From Spiribacter curvatus (GTDB lineage: Bacteria > Pseudomonadota > Gammaproteobacteria > Nitrococcales > Nitrococcaceae): 64,000 nt of DNA. The notes beneath the pieces are model-generated. The model saw nothing but the letters and a program-made list of their open reading frames with translations, searched no databases and was not told the DNA's origin. The translations under genes were made by a program, and so were the position numbers. The stretch is taken from the NCBI RefSeq assembly GCF_000485905.1, contig NC_022664.1, positions 1,178,001-1,242,000 on the forward strand, read 5' to 3'. Shown one piece after another: positions 1 through 9,666 of the stretch (the first letter of the stretch is position 1; each line of letters opens with the position of its first letter).

Positions 1-36
1 TGGCTGCGCTCGACGCTGGAGATCCACCATGCCTGA
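1..36 (+). CDS. possible 3' end of an upstream gene
   Basis: Frame 1 is open from the window edge to a TGA at 34-36, which would overlap the start of the next gene by eight bases. Only eleven codons are visible, so no product can be named. Such short overlaps are common elsewhere in this window, but this may equally be non-coding leader. Confidence 0.3.
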   Translation, partial: WLRSTLEIHHA

Positions 37-742
37 GCTTTCCGTCATCATTCCCGCCTGGAATGAGGCCGACTATCTGCCAGCAACACTCGCCTCGCTG
101 CAGGCATCGTTGCAGACGCAATCGCTGAGCGCTGAGCTCATCGTTGTCGATAATGACTCCACCGATGCCACCGCTGACATTGCGGCGGACGCCGGTGCCC
201 GCGTGGTGCACGAGCCGGAGCACCGGATCGCCCGGGTCCGCAATGCGGGCGCTGAGATAGCCTGTGGTGACTGGCTGCTGTTCGTCGATGCCGACACCCG
301 CATCGAGCCTGCGCATCTTGAATGCCTGCTCGCCGCAACCGATCGATCGTGTGCTGGGGGCGGTGCAGCCATCGGATTCGATCGGCTGCAGTCGTTGCCG
401 CAGCGCATCGGGCTCGCGGCCTGGAATAGCCTATCGCGTCGATGCCGGCTGGCGGCCGGCTGCTTTGTCTTCGCCCGCGCCGACCTGCATGCAGCGATCG
501 GCGGGTTCAGCGAACAGCTCTACGCCGGCGATGAGATCGGCTACTCGCGTCAGCTGGATCGAGCCGGGCGACGGCAGGGCCGACGTTTCGTGATCCTTGA
601 TGCACCGCCAGTGATCAGCTCGGCGCGCAAGATGGACTGGTTCCGACCCTGGCAGCATGCCCTGGTACTCGCCACGTTCGTCGTATTTCCCTGGGCCGGA
701 CGTTTCAAGCGATTGAGCTGGTTCTGGTACCGACGCCCCTGA
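29..742 (+). CDS. family 2 glycosyltransferase
   Basis: A 237-residue GT-A fold glycosyltransferase that should transfer a sugar from an activated donor; the acceptor is unknown. The N-terminus reads LSVIIPAWNEADYL, the usual GT2 opening, followed by VVDNDST and the metal-binding FVDADT motif near residue 90. There is no convincing long transmembrane segment apart from a hydrophobic stretch near the C-terminus (LVLATFVVFPWAG), so it probably sits at the inner face of the membrane. A GGAG element lies about eight bases before the ATG. It converges on the DadA-like gene with only six bases between stop codons. It resembles the short TIGR04283-type GT2 proteins; that subfamily call is inference. 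Confidence 0.85.
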   Translation: MPELSVIIPAWNEADYLPATLASLQASLQTQSLSAELIVVDNDSTDATADIAADAGARVVHEPEHRIARVRNAGAEIACGDWLLFVDADTRIEPAHLECLLAATDRSCAGGGAAIGFDRLQSLPQRIGLAAWNSLSRRCRLAAGCFVFARADLHAAIGGFSEQLYAGDEIGYSRQLDRAGRRQGRRFVILDAPPVISSARKMDWFRPWQHALVLATFVVFPWAGRFKRLSWFWYRRP

Positions 743-748
743 GACGAC

Positions 749-1984
749 CTAGCGCGCAGGACTCGCCTGCCAGGATCGGGTGGATGCAACCTCGACCGTC
801 TCTGCGATCTGCTCGGCGGTGACCGCGGACAGGGTCCAGCCCAGATGACCGTGACCGGTGTTATAGAACACGCCCGGCCGGCGGCCCTCGCCGACGCGCG
901 GCATCATATCGGGCATCATTGGCCGCAGACCGGCCCAGGGTACCGCATGACGGGTACTGACCGCCGGAAAGCAGTCCTTGACCCAGTCGAGCAACGGCTC
1001 GATCCGGTCATGACGGATGTTGCGGTTATAACCGTTGAATTCGGCGGTGCCGGCGACCCGGAAACGCCCCTCCCCCAGCCGGCTCGAAACCAGCTTGGTC
1101 TCGTCATCCAGCAGGCTCATCCACGGGGCGGCGTTGCGCGACGCCTCGTCATGCAGATCCACGGTGATGGAGTAGCCCTTGACCGGATAGACATTCACGC
1201 GATCCCCCAGCCGCGCCGCCAGCGGACGACTGGCAACGCCCGCGCAGACAACAATGCCATCGAACGCTTCACGATCCCCGGCGGTCTGCACCCAGGCGCC
1301 ATCATCGGCGGCACCGACATCCTCAACGGCGCAGTCGTAGCGCATCGTCGCACCGCGCCGTTCGACCGCCTGGGCCAGCCCATGCGTGAACTTGTGGATA
1401 TCGCCGGTGGAGTCGCTCTCGGTATAGAAGCCCGCATAATAATCGCCGGCAAGATTCGGCTCGATCGCCCGCATCTCCTCGGGCGACACAGCGCGTCGCT
1501 CCAGTCCGCCAGCGGCCAGCAAACGGGTGACTTCGGTGGCGTGATCGAAGCCCGCCTTGTTGCGGTAGATGTGAAGAATCCCGCGGCGCTCGAGGTCAAA
1601 GTCGATGCCCTCGCGCTGTCCCCAATCGAACAGGTAATCCCGGGCGGCGATGGCGAGTCTGGCCGTCTCTGTCGTGTTGTGTGCGTACTGCCGGGTGGCG
1701 GCGACGAACGATGCGAACCAGCTCAGCTTATGCCAGGAGGGTTTGGGATTGACCAGCAGCGGCGCATCCGCGCGCAGCATCCAGCGTAGTCCCTTGACGA
1801 TGGTGGGCCAGTGGTTCCATACCTCGGCGTTTGAGGCCGACAGCTGGCCGCCATTGGCGAACGACGTCTCCATGGCCGCGTAGCGATGTCGCTCAAAGAC
1901 CGTCACGTCGAAGCCGCGATTGATCAGCGCGTAGGCTGTGGTAATGCCGGTGATTCCGCCGCCGATGACTGCGATATGCTTCAT
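749..1984 (-). CDS. dadA: D-amino acid dehydrogenase / glycine-oxidase-like FAD oxidoreductase
   Basis: A 411-residue DAO-family flavoprotein. The start at 1984 begins MKHIAVIGGGITGI, the Rossmann GxGxxG FAD site; an open frame extends 72 codons further upstream, but that stretch is the riboswitch leader and is not coding. Next come a DadA-like segment (TSFANGGQLSASNAEVWN) and, near the C-terminus, WAGLRPMMPDMMPRVG and a GHGHLGWTLS FAD-contact motif. DadA oxidises D-amino acids to keto acids and ammonia and passes electrons to the quinone pool. The length matches DadA (about 410-430). The glycine-sensing leader suggests that glycine or a related small amino acid is substrate or product here. 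Close alternatives are glycine or sarcosine oxidase-like enzymes. Confidence 0.85.
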   Translation of the reverse strand: MKHIAVIGGGITGITTAYALINRGFDVTVFERHRYAAMETSFANGGQLSASNAEVWNHWPTIVKGLRWMLRADAPLLVNPKPSWHKLSWFASFVAATRQYAHNTTETARLAIAARDYLFDWGQREGIDFDLERRGILHIYRNKAGFDHATEVTRLLAAGGLERRAVSPEEMRAIEPNLAGDYYAGFYTESDSTGDIHKFTHGLAQAVERRGATMRYDCAVEDVGAADDGAWVQTAGDREAFDGIVVCAGVASRPLAARLGDRVNVYPVKGYSITVDLHDEASRNAAPWMSLLDDETKLVSSRLGEGRFRVAGTAEFNGYNRNIRHDRIEPLLDWVKDCFPAVSTRHAVPWAGLRPMMPDMMPRVGEGRRPGVFYNTGHGHLGWTLSAVTAEQIAETVEVASTRSWQASPAR

Positions 1985-2047
1985 CGATCTACTCCCAGTC
2001 AGGTTGTGTGCACCCGTCGCGCGTTCGCGACCCGTGCCCCTTCCGTC

Positions 2048-2219
2048 CTGGTGCCTGAGAGATTCACGGAACGCAGTGAGCGCTCCGCTTGCTCCTTCGG
2101 CGAGTCGACCCTGCGGCCGGCTGCTTTTCGGAATGATCACCACGCAGACGGTCCGTTGGCCTGAGAGATTCCGGGGCGGTTGCTCCTTCGGCGCCGGCAT
2201 CGAATGCCGGACTCTCCCA
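2048..2219 (-). promoter_or_regulatory. tandem glycine riboswitch
   Basis: Reading the minus strand, the leader of the DadA-like gene contains two copies of the conserved glycine-aptamer core GCCGAAGGAGCAA (about 2179-2192 and 2089-2102). Each is followed by the closing element TCTCTCAGGC (about 2158-2168 and 2054-2064). The 5' aptamer begins with GGGAGAG near 2218. Two aptamers in series, ending about 65 bases before the start codon, is the classic architecture. Whether it switches transcription or translation cannot be decided by eye; no obvious terminator with a U-tract was seen. Confidence 0.9.
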
Positions 2220-2279
2220 CCTGCGCTAGAATTGAAGTGTCCCGGTTTTCAGAAACGAATGCAATCGTCAGAGAGATCC

Positions 2280-2873
2280 ATGATCACGCTCAATTATCTC
2301 CACGGCTTTAATTCCGCCGCGCTCGATTCCGACGGCAAGGTCAATGAGCTGCGCACGCGCTTTAAGGTCAACCTGATTAACTACAACAGCTTCGCTTCCC
2401 ACGACGCCATCATCCAGGCCATTGATGCCCAGCGCGTGCGCACTCCGCCCACTGCCTTCATCGGCACCTCGCTGGGTGGATATTTCGCTGCGGTGATGGG
2501 TCGGCGCCTCGGACTACCGTCGATCATGGTTAACCCGAGCTGCGATCCGCACTGGGCCCTGGCACACTATCGAGACGTCACCCTGGAGAACTACAAGCTC
2601 CCCGAGGAGCCGCCTCGGACATTGACAGCGGCAACCATCGATACCTACGCCGGCACAGCGCTGTCTGCCGATCCAGCGGATTACACGATCCCCCCGCTGC
2701 TGATCGTCGACAGCGGCGACGAGCTGCTCGATGCCGAGGCGACCTGCGAAACCTATGCCGGACTGGGCGGGGCAATGGTGTTCCCCGGCGGCTCACACCG
2801 GTTCGAGCACATGACCGACGCCCTCGATGGCATCGAGGCCTATATCAACCGCCAGGGCCAGTCACCGTTGTGA
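2280..2873 (+). CDS. YqiA/YcfP-family alpha/beta-hydrolase esterase
   Basis: A 197-residue single-domain alpha/beta hydrolase. The ATG at 2280 gives MITLNYLHGFNSA, where LHGF is the oxyanion-hole signature of the YqiA/YcfP (UPF0227) family; an in-frame ATG at 2260 would add seven residues without homology. The nucleophile elbow is GTSLGGYFA (Ser in GxSxG), the acid is probably in LLIVDSGDELLDAE, and the catalytic His is in GGSHRFEH near the C-terminus. These proteins are small soluble esterases with unknown natural substrates. The 3' end overlaps the convergent copD gene by 29 bases. The gene starts about 60 bases from the divergent riboswitch, so it probably has its own promoter there. Confidence 0.85.
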   Translation: MITLNYLHGFNSAALDSDGKVNELRTRFKVNLINYNSFASHDAIIQAIDAQRVRTPPTAFIGTSLGGYFAAVMGRRLGLPSIMVNPSCDPHWALAHYRDVTLENYKLPEEPPRTLTAATIDTYAGTALSADPADYTIPPLLIVDSGDELLDAEATCETYAGLGGAMVFPGGSHRFEHMTDALDGIEAYINRQGQSPL

Positions 2874-3726
2874 ATGTGGCGCTGATCACAATGATCAGGC
2901 CAATCGCCGCCGCCTCAACAGCCAGCGAGCGGCGCATGGCCCGCCCCGCCTCCGGCCGGTGATCGACTAATGCCGGCGTCAGGGCGCGCTTGTTAATGGC
3001 AGCGAGCCCAAGCACCGCGGCAAACACGCCAAGCTTGGCGGCGAAGAGCTGCCCGTAGGCAGTCTGGAGCGCGGCGAGGAGCCCGCCGGTCAGACTGTTG
3101 AGGGTAATCAAGCCGGCGACCACCAGCACGGCCACAACGCCGATGGCCTTGCGACCGAAGTCCTCCGCTACAACGGCGGCGGCGTCACCGGGCTGACCGC
3201 TCAGCCGGTAGAGGGGGACAAAAATCCCCACCCAGAAACTCAGACACAGCATGTGTACCACAAGCAGCGCGCCGTCCAGCCATCCAGCGGTCGCCGTCAC
3301 ATGCCCGCTGAGCGGAAACGACACGGCGATCACAATCACGCCAATCAGTGACAGGGCCTTGCCCGCCCAGCTACCGACCAGCCCGGCAGCGATCAGGATC
3401 AGCCCGGTGGCCTGAAGCGCCAGGGTCTGCCCCAGCGCACCGCTCCCCACCAGAGAGAGCAGGCCGACATCGACGGCGGCGCCCCAGTCGTTCCCGGCAA
3501 GGAAGACCGCCTCGAGCATCAGCCGCGCCCCGATCAGCGCCAGGGCAACCGGCGCGATCGCTGCCGCCAGCCGTTGCTGGAAGCGTCGTTCCTGCAGCGG
3601 CATACCCGCCACCGCCAATCGGCAGAGAACGGATCCAGAAGCGATCAGCAGCAGCGCATAGCCTGCCGCCTTGACCGCGATGCCGAGGCCGTCAGAGCCA
3701 TTGATCCCGGCAATGACCTCGAGCAT
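2845..3726 (-). CDS. copD: CopD-family copper resistance membrane protein
   Basis: A 293-residue polytopic inner-membrane protein with about eight hydrophobic segments, matching CopD/PcoD length and pattern. Recognisable pieces are the central LLVVHMLCLSFWVGIFVPLY segment with its membrane His, and a C-terminal LTLNSLTGG-type helix. CopD is thought to work with periplasmic CopC to move copper across the inner membrane; the detailed mechanism is unsettled. Its start codon abuts the stop of copC directly, so the two are co-transcribed and probably coupled. Its 3' end overlaps the esterase gene on the opposite strand. Confidence 0.88.
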   Translation of the reverse strand: MLEVIAGINGSDGLGIAVKAAGYALLLIASGSVLCRLAVAGMPLQERRFQQRLAAAIAPVALALIGARLMLEAVFLAGNDWGAAVDVGLLSLVGSGALGQTLALQATGLILIAAGLVGSWAGKALSLIGVIVIAVSFPLSGHVTATAGWLDGALLVVHMLCLSFWVGIFVPLYRLSGQPGDAAAVVAEDFGRKAIGVVAVLVVAGLITLNSLTGGLLAALQTAYGQLFAAKLGVFAAVLGLAAINKRALTPALVDHRPEAGRAMRRSLAVEAAAIGLIIVISATFTTVTGPGG

Positions 3727-4089
3727 TCAATCGCCGCTGACCGTGAACGCTATCGCATCGGAGAGCGTATGACCGTCTTCAGACAGCCCCCGCCACTCCA
3801 GTTCATAACGCCCGGCTGGCAACGACGGCGGCTCGACGGTGAGTGTCTCAGCGGCGGAGCGACCTGCCAGCGGGCTGACCGCATAGCTCTGCCCCGCCTC
3901 GTCGGTCAGCGTTGCACTGACGATTCGCAGCGGCGCATCAAACGAGACACTCACGCGGTCGGGTGTTGCCGCCACTGTGGCCCCGTCAGCGGGCTCGCTG
4001 GAGCTGATCATGGAATGAGCGGCCGCGTCACCGCCCATCAGCACCAGTGCGAGCATCACTGAATGGATCAGGATCCGGATCGGATGCAT
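3727..4089 (-). CDS. copC: CopC-domain periplasmic copper-binding protein
   Basis: A 120-residue secreted CopC-fold protein. The start at 4089 (MHPIRILIHSV) gives a clean signal peptide with cleavage after DAAA or AAA, leaving a mature N-terminus AHSMISSSEPADGA. CopC proteins bind Cu(II) through the N-terminal His plus an Asp/His pair; the C-terminal SEDGHTLSDA segment supplies the expected DGH motif. A longer open frame to 4164 lacks a signal-peptide rationale. It is the first gene of a copC-copD operon and hands copper to CopD. About 100 bases separate it from the divergent DUF2237 gene. Confidence 0.88.
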   Translation of the reverse strand: MHPIRILIHSVMLALVLMGGDAAAHSMISSSEPADGATVAATPDRVSVSFDAPLRIVSATLTDEAGQSYAVSPLAGRSAAETLTVEPPSLPAGRYELEWRGLSEDGHTLSDAIAFTVSGD

Positions 4090-4193
4090 TGAAATCCCTC
4101 TATCATCTATCAATCGCCCTATGCGTTGATGAATAAAGATAGGCGTTGGTTCCTCCATAGGCAATCCATCCGTGGCGCGCGTAGAATTGAACC

Positions 4194-4580
4194 ATGGAAA
4201 AATTCAACAGCACCAATGTTTTTGGCGATACCCTCAACGCCTGTGGACAGGAACCACTGACTGGCTTCTTCCGCGATGGCTGCTGCAACACCAGTCATGC
4301 CGACGGTGGCATGCACACGGTCTGCGCTATTGTCACCGAAGCCTTCCTTTCGTTCTCGCGCAGCCGCGGCAACGATCTGACTGCGCCGGTGCCATTCGCC
4401 GATTTCCCGGGGCTCAAGCCCGGCGATCGATGGTGTCTCTGCGCCGGACGCTGGCTTGAAGCGCAGCGCGCAGGCGTTGCTCCACCGGTGGACCTGACGG
4501 CCACCCATGAAGAAACGCTGGCGGTGATCGACTTCGAGACACTCTCTGCCTATGCCGCATCCGGTGACAGTGGCGGATAG
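4194..4580 (+). CDS. DUF2237 family protein
   Basis: A 128-residue soluble protein matching DUF2237 along its whole length. Conserved pieces are NVFGDTLNACG, PLTGFFRDGCCNTS, HTVCAIVTEAFL, FPGLKPGDRWCLCAGRW and VAPPVDLTATHEE. It has five conserved-looking cysteines, including CC and CLC, suggesting metal or redox chemistry, but no function is established for the family. It lies 15 bases before the BCCT transporter gene on the same strand, so the two are probably co-transcribed; a role linked to betaine uptake is only a guess. Confidence 0.85.
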   Translation: MEKFNSTNVFGDTLNACGQEPLTGFFRDGCCNTSHADGGMHTVCAIVTEAFLSFSRSRGNDLTAPVPFADFPGLKPGDRWCLCAGRWLEAQRAGVAPPVDLTATHEETLAVIDFETLSAYAASGDSGG

Positions 4581-4595
4581 TCGGGCGGACGACTG

Positions 4596-6140
<1,545 letters not shown>

Positions 6141-6151
6141 GGAACAACACC

Positions 6152-7231
6152 ATGACAGAAACATCACTGGCGATTATCGGTGCCGGTCTGGCCGGCGTTA
6201 CTGCGGCGCGTGTCGCCAAAGCCCATGGCGTCACGCCGTTGCTCCTCGAGGCCAGCGATCGGATCGGCGGGCGTATTGACGGACTTCGAACGGACGATGA
6301 CCGACTGATCGGTGATCTTGGGCCCTCCTGGGTCTGGCCGCCCTTCCAGCCTGGCGTCCAGCGCTGGCTGGATCGGCTGGAGACACCGATCTTTGATCAA
6401 TACGAGCAGGGAGATGCGGTACTGGACGGATTCGCGGCGCAGCCATTCCGTCACCAACTCCCCGGGCAGCACGGTATGGCACGGATCGTCGGCGGACCAA
6501 GCCGACTGGTGGAGGTCATGGCAGCGCCGCTGGCCAACGACGCTATTCATTATCATCAGAGTGTTCGGTCGATCACGGCACGCACGGACGGACGCCTGCA
6601 GATTGACACCGAGGCCGGTGCGATAGTGACGGCCGAGCAAGTCCTGGTCGCAGCACCGCCAAGGCTTGTCGCCGAGCGGATCACGCTGCCGACGGGCATC
6701 GACCACTCAGTGGTTCAGGCACTGGCGGGTCTGCCCACCTGGATGGCCGCACAGGCCAAGGCGGTCATCCGCTATCCGACACCATTCTGGCGCGAGCAAG
6801 GGCTCTCGGGTCGGATTGCCAGTCGGATCGGGCCGCTGTTCGAGTCGCATGACCATACCAGCGCCGATGGTGATGCGGCACTGTTCGGCTTCATATCAAC
6901 TCCGCCGGAGCACCGCGATCCAGAACCCCTGCACCAGGCCATCATCGACCAGCTCACGCGCTGTCTCGGTCCGCAAGCGGCCCAGCCGGACGCCGTGGCC
7001 CTGCGGGACTGGGCGCTGGATACAGCGATCTGTTCAACGGCCGATCGCCATGAGCCGCCTGCCCATCCCTCAGTGGGACCATCGATCCTTCGATCGTCCC
7101 ACCTCGACGGCCGTCTCTGGTTTTGCGGGGCCGAGACCGCTGATCAGAGCCCAGGCCTGATCGAAGGCGCCCTGCTGGCCGGCGAGAACGCGGCTAACGC
7201 GGCACTCGCGCAGCGCTCAAACGCCGCATGA
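6152..7231 (+). CDS. flavin-containing amine oxidase family protein
   Basis: A 359-residue FAD-dependent amine oxidoreductase. The ATG at 6152 gives MTETSLAIIGAGLAGVTAAR, a canonical dinucleotide-binding site, followed by LLEASDRIGGRI, the second FAD-binding motif. Near the C-terminus LWFCGAETADQSPGLIEGAL is the usual FAD-closing motif. It is shorter than monoamine oxidases (about 450-500) and lacks an obvious covalent-flavin cysteine motif. It lies 11 bases after the BCCT gene and shares an ATGA overlap with the next gene, so the three form an operon. Oxidation of an imported or derived amine is a reasonable inference, but the substrate is unknown. Confidence 0.8.
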   Translation: MTETSLAIIGAGLAGVTAARVAKAHGVTPLLLEASDRIGGRIDGLRTDDDRLIGDLGPSWVWPPFQPGVQRWLDRLETPIFDQYEQGDAVLDGFAAQPFRHQLPGQHGMARIVGGPSRLVEVMAAPLANDAIHYHQSVRSITARTDGRLQIDTEAGAIVTAEQVLVAAPPRLVAERITLPTGIDHSVVQALAGLPTWMAAQAKAVIRYPTPFWREQGLSGRIASRIGPLFESHDHTSADGDAALFGFISTPPEHRDPEPLHQAIIDQLTRCLGPQAAQPDAVALRDWALDTAICSTADRHEPPAHPSVGPSILRSSHLDGRLWFCGAETADQSPGLIEGALLAGENAANAALAQRSNAA

Positions 7232-8025
7232 ATCACGATGATCCGCAGTTCGACGCCTACATCGGCATCGACTATTCCGGGGCGGCGACGCCTGACCGGG
7301 GGCTGACCGGGCTGCGGGTCTATCAGGCACAGGGGGCGCAGCCCGCCCGGGAGGTCAGGATGGACCCGGCGGGCCGACGTCACTGGAGCCGCCGCGCCAT
7401 CGCTGAGTGGCTCATCACCCGGCTATCAGGTACTGATCGCGTGCTGGTCGGCATCGACCATGGATTTGCCTTTCCCCTGGCCTGGTTCGAGCAGTATGGA
7501 CAGGCCGCCGACTGGGATGCGTTTCTCGCCGACTTTCGCGTCCACTGGCCCACCGACCAGACGGACTGTACTGTCGAACAGGTCCGCCGTGGTCTGATCG
7601 GCGATGGTAAAGCGCGGGCCGGGAATGCCCGCTGGCGGCGTTTGACCGAGCGGCCGGTCGGCGCAAAGTCGGTCTTTCACTTCGATGTCCCCGGATCGGT
7701 GGCCAAATCCACTCATGCCGGTCTGCCCTGGCTCGACCACCTGCGACGACGGCTGGGGCAACGCCTGCACGCCTGGCCGTTCGATGGCTGGACGATCCCG
7801 CCCGGCCATTCGGCGATCGCCGAGATCTATCCATCGATCTGGGCCGGCGACTTTCCACGCGGCGAGCGGACAGCCGATCAGCAGGATGCCTATGGCGTCG
7901 CCCGGGCGCTCCAGCAGACCGATCGAGACGGCGCACTGGCAGGCTATCTGCAGCCCGCCCTGGATGCCTCAACCCGGGCGGTGGCCGCCTATGAGGGATG
8001 GATCCTCGGCGTCACCCGCGGCTAG
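7228..8025 (+). CDS. DUF429-like protein, predicted RNase H fold
   Basis: A 265-residue protein that starts inside the stop codon of the amine oxidase gene (ATGA). The N-terminal YIGIDYSGAATPDRG and the later VLVGIDHGFAFPL resemble the paired acidic strands of the RNase H-like DUF429 family; AIAEIYPSIW and DQQDAYGVARAL add the matching C-terminal pieces (acidic residue plus DxxDA-like helix). No function is established. Translational coupling to the amine oxidase is clear in the sequence; a functional link is not. The 3' end overlaps the convergent MBL gene by four bases (CTAG). Confidence 0.6.
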   Translation: MNHDDPQFDAYIGIDYSGAATPDRGLTGLRVYQAQGAQPAREVRMDPAGRRHWSRRAIAEWLITRLSGTDRVLVGIDHGFAFPLAWFEQYGQAADWDAFLADFRVHWPTDQTDCTVEQVRRGLIGDGKARAGNARWRRLTERPVGAKSVFHFDVPGSVAKSTHAGLPWLDHLRRRLGQRLHAWPFDGWTIPPGHSAIAEIYPSIWAGDFPRGERTADQQDAYGVARALQQTDRDGALAGYLQPALDASTRAVAAYEGWILGVTRG

Positions 8026-8975
8026 CGCGCGGCCTGCCGTTGCTGTTTCCGCCGCCAGTGCCATAAGCCCTCGGCGGTGAGCCATAGGTCCAGATCGAAG
8101 TCCCGCTCAAACGCCCGCTGCTCGCAGTCGGCCGGCAGCCATTGCGCCCAGCCTTCGACCAACCACTGCTGCAGCTCGTCGGGGGTTTGTGCGTCTGCGC
8201 TCCACTCGACGGCCGCCTCGAGCATGGCCTGAAGCCGGTCCGCGGCGGCCAGTGGCGCATCGATGATGGGGAAGTGCGCCGGCGCCACACGGCGTGGCTG
8301 CAGCGTGCGGATCCGTGCCAGGGTAGCGCGGTAGGCATCGGGATCGAATTGCGGTGGCGGCACGACAGGCACTAAAAACGGTCTATCACCCTCGCCATAG
8401 CCGGGGTAGCTGGCGCCGAACGCATCACCCGCAATGAGCACCGATGATGCCTCGTCAAAGAGGCTCAGCTGGTGCCAGGCATGCCCGGGGGTGTGGATGA
8501 CCTGAAGCCGTCGCCCGCCCAGCACCACCGTTTCGCCATCATCGAGTGCGGTGATGCGCGTCGGCGGCACCGGCGTCAGCGGCGCATACTCCCGATCAAA
8601 GAAGGCATCGCCATAGAGCGCCCGCACCCCGGACTCCAGCCGCGTCGGATCAACCATATGCGGCTCACCGGAGGGGTGCACTCCGAGACGGGCATTGGGG
8701 AGTGCCGCCATCAGCCCGCCTGCGCCGCCGGCATGATCGAGATGGACATGACTGGGGATTACCCAGTCGACAGCGCCACGATCGATGCCATTTCCGGCAA
8801 GACACGACAGAATCCGCGGCACGCTGTGCCCGACACCGGTATCGATGATCGCCGCATGGCCGTCCTCGATCACCAGATAGGCCGCCGTGTGCGCCGCGCG
8901 GAGATACCCGGTATCGATCTGGATCAACCCCGGCGCAATGGTCTCGCCGGTCGTCTCCATCGCCACTGCCGACAT
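8022..8975 (-). CDS. MBL-fold metallo-hydrolase
   Basis: A 317-residue metallo-beta-lactamase-fold hydrolase. The zinc ligands are visible in order: IPSHVHLDHAGG (HxHxDH), VIHTPGHAWHQ, IAGDAFG and VAPAHFPI. The start at 8975 gives MSAVAMETTGE; a further upstream TTG lies inside bioY and is unlikely, while the ATG five codons later is an alternative. The C-terminal 80 residues are helical, as in long glyoxalase-II-like or lactonase-like members of the SoxH/YcbL type. It follows bioY by 11 bases on the same strand and is probably co-transcribed. The substrate cannot be told from sequence. Confidence 0.85.
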   Translation of the reverse strand: MSAVAMETTGETIAPGLIQIDTGYLRAAHTAAYLVIEDGHAAIIDTGVGHSVPRILSCLAGNGIDRGAVDWVIPSHVHLDHAGGAGGLMAALPNARLGVHPSGEPHMVDPTRLESGVRALYGDAFFDREYAPLTPVPPTRITALDDGETVVLGGRRLQVIHTPGHAWHQLSLFDEASSVLIAGDAFGASYPGYGEGDRPFLVPVVPPPQFDPDAYRATLARIRTLQPRRVAPAHFPIIDAPLAAADRLQAMLEAAVEWSADAQTPDELQQWLVEGWAQWLPADCEQRAFERDFDLDLWLTAEGLWHWRRKQQRQAAR

Positions 8976-8986
8976 CGGCTTAGTCC

Positions 8987-9550
8987 CTAGCGGCGGCGCG
9001 TGATGTGCGCCATGCCCCAAGCGACGAGCCCGGCACCGATCACTTTCAGGATCGCACCCGGAATGAAAGGCACCAATCCAGCAACGATGGCCTGCTCGAC
9101 ACCGCCAACCCAGACGGCCAGCCAGGGAAGCCCCACTAGATAGACCGGCAGATTACCGATTGCCGCGGCGGCGATCGCTGTCAGCGGGTGCCGCGCCCAA
9201 CCGTGGAGCGCCAGATAACCAGCCACCCAGGCCGCGGCGACCATCCCCAGGAGATATCCGCCGGTGGGACCGGCCAGATACGCAGGGCCGCCACCGCCAA
9301 CGAACACCGGCAGCCCGACCAGTCCCTCAGCAAGATAGGCGAGGACCGTCGCGGCGCCCAGCGTTGGCCCGTAGACCATACCCAGCGCCAGCACGACAAA
9401 GGTCTGCATACTGAAAGGCACGGGCCAGAACGGGATTTCAACCCGGGCCGACAGTGCCAGCAGGACGGTGCCTGCCAGCACCGAGACGACCTGGCGCGAG
9501 CGATTGCCACGTGCCCAGTCGGACACCATTGACGGTGTGTATGTCGTCAT
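8987..9550 (-). CDS. bioY: BioY biotin transporter substrate-binding (S) component
   Basis: A 187-residue integral membrane protein of the BioY family. The segments VEIPFWPVPFSMQTF, GAATVLAYLAEGLVGLPVF and GPTGGYLLGM are the classic BioY signatures. BioY captures biotin as the S component of an ECF transporter and may work alone; no bioM/bioN (EcfA/EcfT) genes are nearby. The ATG at 9550 has a GGAG element upstream; the longer frame to 9634 adds only non-membrane sequence. The gene heads a two-gene unit with the MBL hydrolase and is divergent from the TRAP binding-protein gene across about 115 bases. Confidence 0.93.
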   Translation of the reverse strand: MTTYTPSMVSDWARGNRSRQVVSVLAGTVLLALSARVEIPFWPVPFSMQTFVVLALGMVYGPTLGAATVLAYLAEGLVGLPVFVGGGGPAYLAGPTGGYLLGMVAAAWVAGYLALHGWARHPLTAIAAAAIGNLPVYLVGLPWLAVWVGGVEQAIVAGLVPFIPGAILKVIGAGLVAWGMAHITRRR

Positions 9551-9666
9551 CACGGACTCCCTGTAATATCTGATGGGAACGGTAGCAAACCCGGGACCCG
9601 CCGTCAGCCATTGCGGGCGACGGAGGGCCCGCATTAACCTGCGCTTTTAACCGGAGGAGTGGGATC

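Noticed and set aside
1985-2200. N-terminal extension of the DadA-like protein by 72 codons
   Set aside because: The stretch is the tandem glycine riboswitch leader, and the FAD-binding motif starts right after the ATG at 1984.
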